From Pseudofrankia sp. DC12 (lineage in GTDB: Bacteria > Actinomycetota > Actinomycetes > Frankiales > Frankiaceae), in contig NZ_KQ031391.1 of the NCBI RefSeq assembly GCF_000966285.1, positions 6,138,430 to 6,202,429 of the forward strand: 64,000 nt of DNA, in the 5' to 3' direction. Below the pieces are notes generated by a model. It was not told the DNA's origin. It did not search any database and saw nothing but the letters and a program-made list of their open reading frames with translations. Shown here piece by piece: positions 60,631 through 64,000 of the stretch. The position numbers and the translations under genes are program-made. The first letter of the stretch is position 1, and the number at the start of each line of letters is the position of its first letter.

Positions 60631-61287
60631 TCAGGCCGTTCTCGACGCCGTCTCAGCGGAATGCGTGCGCTGGGCGACAAGAGTGCGCTCGATCTGGCGG
60701 AAGTCGACGGCCAGGCCGAAGTCGCGGCGGTCGAGGGCGTCGTCCTTGGCCGCGCGCACCTGTTCGATCCGGCTCTCGAGGTTCCCCGCGATCGCGTCCA
60801 GCAGGGTCGGGCCCGGGTAGGGCAGCACGTCGAGCGCGACCAGCACCCGTCGGTGGGCCTCGTCGCGGTTGACGCGCAGCCGTTCGAGCACCCGGAAGGC
60901 ATGGCCGCCGTCCTCGCGCAGCAGCGCGAGCAGGATGTGCTCCGAGCCGACGCTGGTGTGGTCGATCGCTGCGGCCTCCCGCCGGGCGCGCTCCAGGATC
61001 CACTGGGCCCGCAAGCTGAAGGCGCGGGTGCGGTTCCGGGCGACCCGGCCCCGCAGGCGTGGCGTCCCGTGGCGGTGACCGTGGCCGACGATCCGGATGA
61101 TCTCGGCGTGGACCTTGTCGCGCGTGACGCCCAGTGAGGCGAGGGCAGCGGCGCCGGACCCGACGCGCCGGTCCAGCGCGCCCAGCAGCAGATGCTCGGT
61201 GGCGATCTCGTCGTGGCCGAGGTCGAGTGCCTCCTGCTGGGCGAGCACGAGCAGACGTCGGGCAGGGTCATTGAGGTGGTCATGCAT
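60631..61287 (-). CDS. Free-standing Clp N-terminal domain protein
   Basis: A 218-aa protein with two Clp-N repeats, the adaptor/substrate-binding domain of ClpA/ClpC, without any AAA+ module. Repeat 1 is ARRLLVLAQQEALDLGHDEI then TEHLLLGALDRRVGS; repeat 2 is WILERARREAAAIDHTSVGS then EHILLALLREDGGHAFRVLE. The C-terminal helix (AAKDDALDRRDFGLAVDFRQ) resembles the UVR/M-domain linker of ClpC. It may bind Clp adaptors or substrates. I chose the ATG at 61287 with GGGAGC upstream. Confidence 0.88.
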   Translation of the reverse strand: MHDHLNDPARRLLVLAQQEALDLGHDEIATEHLLLGALDRRVGSGAAALASLGVTRDKVHAEIIRIVGHGHRHGTPRLRGRVARNRTRAFSLRAQWILERARREAAAIDHTSVGSEHILLALLREDGGHAFRVLERLRVNRDEAHRRVLVALDVLPYPGPTLLDAIAGNLESRIEQVRAAKDDALDRRDFGLAVDFRQIERTLVAQRTHSAETASRTA

Positions 61288-61552
61288 CGGTGCGCTCCCG
61301 GTGCGGTGTCCGACGCCCGATGGCGGCCGGTTCAGTTGTCTCTCCATTGTCCAAAACTGTGGACGTTCGCGCTCGCAATCTGGCCGAAACCTGGGCCGAT
61401 TGCGGCAGTCGAGTACTACACCGTGGTCCTTGTCCGGCGCGCGGTGGCCGCCTGCCTGCCCTCGCGGCGCCTATCGGCTGCCCGGCGGCCGGCCGGTCTG
61501 ACAGGCAGGTGGTCGCGGACATCCACACGGTGATCGCCGGCCCGCGGCGCGG

Positions 61553-61795
61553 GTGGGGCCTGCGGAACGGAGCGGGTGTGGGCGTGCTGCCCTGGTCGAG
61601 GGTCTCGCCAGCCGCCGTCCCGAGGCGCTGCGCGTCATGAAGCAGAGCCTGCTCGAAGGCGAGCAGCTGACCCTGGGCGGCTACCTGACCGTCGAGTCCG
61701 CCCGCTACCTGGCCCTGCTCACCGGCGCGGGCACCGGGGAGGTCGCCGGCCGGCTCGCCGAGCGACGCACGCAGCTGCGCCCGACGGGGGAGTAG
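61553..61795 (+). pseudogene. 3' remnant, possibly enoyl-CoA hydratase family
   Basis: A frame ending at 61795 has LASRRPEALRVMKQSLLEGE, reminiscent of the crotonase C-terminal helix (ASRPPEAL-x-K), then VESARYLALLTGAGTGEVAG. No credible start; the first 200 or so residues of a crotonase are absent. A small hairpin follows. Family assignment is weak. Confidence 0.3.
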
Positions 61796-61819
61796 CAGAC
61801 ACGGACGGATCAGTGTCTG
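61796..61819. terminator. Small hairpin between convergent gene ends
   Basis: CAGACAC and GTGTCTG pair perfectly over 7 bp around a 10-nt loop, between a rightward gene remnant and the leftward ADP-ribosylglycohydrolase. Confidence 0.4.
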
Positions 61820-61856
61820 GGGCCGTCACGCCCGCGCAGGGACCCGCGAGGGCCTG

Positions 61857-62966
61857 CTACGCCCCGGGATAGCGCTCCGCCCATGCCGGGGTGACACCAC
61901 CCCAGCGGTCGGCGACGTCGGCGCTGCCGGTGATCTCGCGGACCAGGTCGTCGGCGATGTCCCGGACCACCCCGGCGCCCTCCAGCTCGGCGAGCCAGTC
62001 CTCCGGGAGCGCGTCGATGCCGGCCGCGGCGCCGACGAGGTTGCCGCAGATGGAGCCGGTGGAGTCACTGTCGCCGGAATGGTTGACGGCGGCCAGCAGC
62101 GCGCCCGCCGGGTCGTCGGCGCCGACGACCGCACAGAACACGGCGATCGCGAGGGCCTCCTCGGCGACCCAGCCCGCGCCGAGCGCCTCGACCTGCCCGG
62201 CGACGGTCACGGCGTCGAGGCCCCTTCCCGTGGCTCCGGCGGTGATCTCGGCGGCGGCGCCGAGGGCGCGCCGCAGTGCCGCCGCGACCTCGCCGCCCGC
62301 CGGCTCGTCCTCGGCGTGGGTCAGGGCCGAGCGCGCGGCGTCCAGCACCGAGCTGCCGTCGAGCACCACCGCGATGATCCACGCGAGGGCGCCGGCCGCG
62401 AGGTAGCCGGACGGTTGCCCGTGGGTCAGCACCGCGCACTCGACGGCCAGCGCCCACGAGTCCTCCGGGTCGCGGCGCAGCAGGCCGAACGGCGCGGAGC
62501 GCATCACCGTTCCGCAGCCCTTGCTGTCCGGGTTCGCCGGATGCTCCAGCGTCCCCATCTTCGGCTGGGCCAGGCCGGAGAGGCAGGCGTTGCCGGGGGC
62601 GCGCCGGGCGTAGAGCACCGGCTGCGCGGCGAGCCAGCCGCTGACCTCCGCCGGCGGCCCGGTCAGCCGCTGCGTGACCAGCCAGCGCTGGTAGGCCTGC
62701 CACAGCACGGTCGGTGGATGGCAGATCCCGCGGGAGCGGCCGCGGACCGACGCGCGGATCAGGCCCTCGGTGGTGAACAGCGTCATCTGGGTGTCGTCGG
62801 TGATCGGCGCGGTCGTCCCGTACCCGCCGGTCATCCCGGTGACCCCGGCCGCCCCGAACCGGGCGCGGATCTCCTCCAGCGGGAGGAACTCGATCCCGGC
62901 GCCCAGCGCGTCCCCCAGCGCGCCACCCAGCAGGCAGCCCCGCACCCTGTCCCGGTAAGACAACAC
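61857..62966 (-). CDS. ADP-ribosylglycohydrolase family protein
   Basis: A 369-aa DraG/ARH-type all-helical hydrolase that removes ADP-ribose from proteins or small molecules using two magnesium ions. Metal ligands are seen in ITDDTQMTLFTTEGLIRA (about residues 56-73) and NHSGDSDSTGSICGNLVGAA (about 300-319); the N-terminal GCLLGGALGDALGAGIEF is the family signature. I chose the GTG at 62966 because GGAGGG lies six bases upstream; a GTG five codons earlier overlaps that motif. It stands alone. In a nitrogen fixer it could relate to DraG, but nothing nearby supports that. Confidence 0.92.
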   Translation of the reverse strand: MLSYRDRVRGCLLGGALGDALGAGIEFLPLEEIRARFGAAGVTGMTGGYGTTAPITDDTQMTLFTTEGLIRASVRGRSRGICHPPTVLWQAYQRWLVTQRLTGPPAEVSGWLAAQPVLYARRAPGNACLSGLAQPKMGTLEHPANPDSKGCGTVMRSAPFGLLRRDPEDSWALAVECAVLTHGQPSGYLAAGALAWIIAVVLDGSSVLDAARSALTHAEDEPAGGEVAAALRRALGAAAEITAGATGRGLDAVTVAGQVEALGAGWVAEEALAIAVFCAVVGADDPAGALLAAVNHSGDSDSTGSICGNLVGAAAGIDALPEDWLAELEGAGVVRDIADDLVREITGSADVADRWGGVTPAWAERYPGA

Positions 62967-63425
62967 CGCGTATCCCTCCACGCCCGGCCCGGCCGTTCCC
63001 GACGCCCACCCGGTGCTCAGGCGGCCCGTCGTGGGCAGACCTCGGTGCCATGAGCGGTGGCGCCGCGCGGGTGGGCCGTCCCGCCGCGTGATCCAAGCCT
63101 AGGCAGCACGCCCACCAATCCCGTCATACGTCGCCAGCGAGACCACACCGCGCGTCGCGAGAGAACCCGCCGGTCCGCCAGGGCCGCCAGGGGGAGTCAT
63201 CCCCATTGGTCACGGTTCTGGCCCCGCGCGGCCACCCGGGATGAGTCGGAGGACAGCTGCCGGCGGGCCGCGGGCGCGGGCGCCCGGCCCGGATGCCGGT
63301 TGGTGCAGGTCGCCGGGGGGACCTCAACCTGGTGGCCTCACTTCCGGGCTCGGGCGGGCATCGGAGCCGGTGAGGCGCCCAGCAGGCGGCCACGGAGGAT
63401 GGCCCGACGCAGAGGCGGTGGCCAG
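62967..63425. other. Gene-free divergent intergenic region
   Basis: About 460 bases between the ADP-ribosylglycohydrolase and the general-stress-protein start. No gene, repeat or strong hairpin seen. It should contain promoters for both divergent genes. Confidence 0.4.
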
Positions 63426-64000
63426 ATGGGATGGCGTGAGATCCTGGGCCTTCCGACGGACCGGCGTACGACCGGCCGGGCTGGGGACTCCAGCGGCGGC
63501 TGGCGGGCGGGGCCTCGGGGGGCGGGCGGCACCGGCTGGGGGAACGGCCGGGAACACGCGAGCGGTCCGGTGTTCCGGCCGGGCGACGTGGACGAGTCGC
63601 CGGACCGGGGCCCGGCGAGCCACGGCACGCTCGACGAGCCCGCGGGCCGCCCGGCGCGCCCGGGCCGGCGCGCGGAACCGGTCCGCACCGCCGGGCCGGC
63701 CGAGGGATTCCGCGACCCGGCGGCGCCGGTTCGCTCCGCCGGGCCGACCGAGTGGGCCGGCAGGTCTGCGGGCGACCGGGAGCTCGCCGACGGCCGGGAG
63801 CCGGCGCGCGGCCGGGAGCCCGGCGGGCCGGGTGACCTGTCAGCGGCAGAACGGCCGGTCGCCCGGTCCGGCGGCGTCCCGGCGAGCGGGCGCGAGCTGG
63901 CCTGGCGGTTCCCGCCGCAGCAGGTGGTGGCCTCCTACGAGACCCACGGCCAGGCCGCCCGGGCCGTCGACCACCTGGCTGACCAGCGCTTCCCGGTCGA
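63426..64000 (+). CDS. General stress protein, 5' part (runs off window)
   Basis: An ATG at 63426, preceded by AGAGGCGGTGGCCAG, opens a frame to the window end (191 codons). The start GWREILGLPTDRRTTGRAG is followed by a long disordered Gly/Arg/Pro/Glu-rich stretch to about residue 155. A folded domain then begins: LAWRFPPQQVVASYETHGQA, RAVDHLADQRFPV, as in 'general stress protein 17M-like' domains. The rest lies outside the window. Function beyond stress association is unknown. Confidence 0.65.
   Translation, partial: MGWREILGLPTDRRTTGRAGDSSGGWRAGPRGAGGTGWGNGREHASGPVFRPGDVDESPDRGPASHGTLDEPAGRPARPGRRAEPVRTAGPAEGFRDPAAPVRSAGPTEWAGRSAGDRELADGREPARGREPGGPGDLSAAERPVARSGGVPASGRELAWRFPPQQVVASYETHGQAARAVDHLADQRFPV

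Overview
The window is very GC-rich. It has strong G/C preference at third codon positions, many GTG starts and dense ATGA/GTGA overlaps between genes. Several families are typical of actinobacteria: MhuD-type haem oxygenase, DUF222/HNH '13E12' protein, mycolate-cyclopropane-synthase-like methyltransferase and DUF6629. My inference is a soil or plant-associated actinomycete, most like Frankiaceae (Frankia/Pseudofrankia). That placement rests on gene style only. No rRNA, tRNA, CRISPR array or intact transposase was seen.

Layout. (1) 1-3.7 kb: a YdeI-like protein, a YeiH exporter with its LysR regulator, and decayed fragments. (2) 3.7-12.9 kb: a coherent sugar module. lacI-lutA-lutB-lutC runs leftward and rhaI-rhaEW-rhaB runs rightward from a shared intergenic region with two LacI-type operator-like palindromes. 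L-rhamnose would be isomerised, phosphorylated and cleaved, its lactaldehyde oxidised to lactate, and lactate taken to pyruvate by LutABC. (3) 12.9-30 kb: a patchwork of housekeeping-type genes (NAD kinase, M24 peptidase, methyltransferase, HNH protein) and an ABC exporter whose ATPase is fused to an extracytoplasmic alpha/beta hydrolase. Many gene remnants lie among them, including a mosaic of four truncated genes on alternating strands at 13.7-14.7 kb and a P450 with its middle deleted. (4) 30-36.7 kb: a LysR gene, then an operon of metallo-beta-lactamase-fold hydrolase, lipoprotein sugar-binding protein, two permeases and a MalK/UgpC-type ATPase, closed by a hairpin.

(5) 37.3-46.2 kb is the most interesting region. 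Nine same-strand genes encode two cytochromes P450, a fatty-acyl-AMP ligase, a ferritin-like di-iron oxygenase/desaturase, a hotdog thioesterase, an acyl carrier protein, a cyclopropane-synthase-like methyltransferase, a second di-iron desaturase and an SDR. A 27-bp imperfect palindrome lies upstream and a perfect 16-bp stem terminator follows the last stop. No PKS or NRPS gene is present. It looks like a self-contained line that activates a fatty acid, loads it on its own ACP, desaturates, methylates or cyclopropanates, and oxidises it. I do not recognise this gene combination as a characterised pathway.

(6) 46.3-52.6 kb is accessory and decayed: a truncated oxidoreductase facing a truncated ECF sigma gene, peptidase and HAAS-domain fragments, an SDR of less GC-biased composition, an IS1634-like transposase ghost and a frameshifted hydrolase. 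(7) 52.6-64 kb returns to mostly intact genes: MhuD-like haem oxygenase, amidohydrolase, TerB, FetB-type permease, LLM oxidoreductase, MGH1-like glycosidase, a lipoprotein, a free-standing Clp-N protein, ADP-ribosylglycohydrolase, and the 5' part of a general stress protein running off the right edge.
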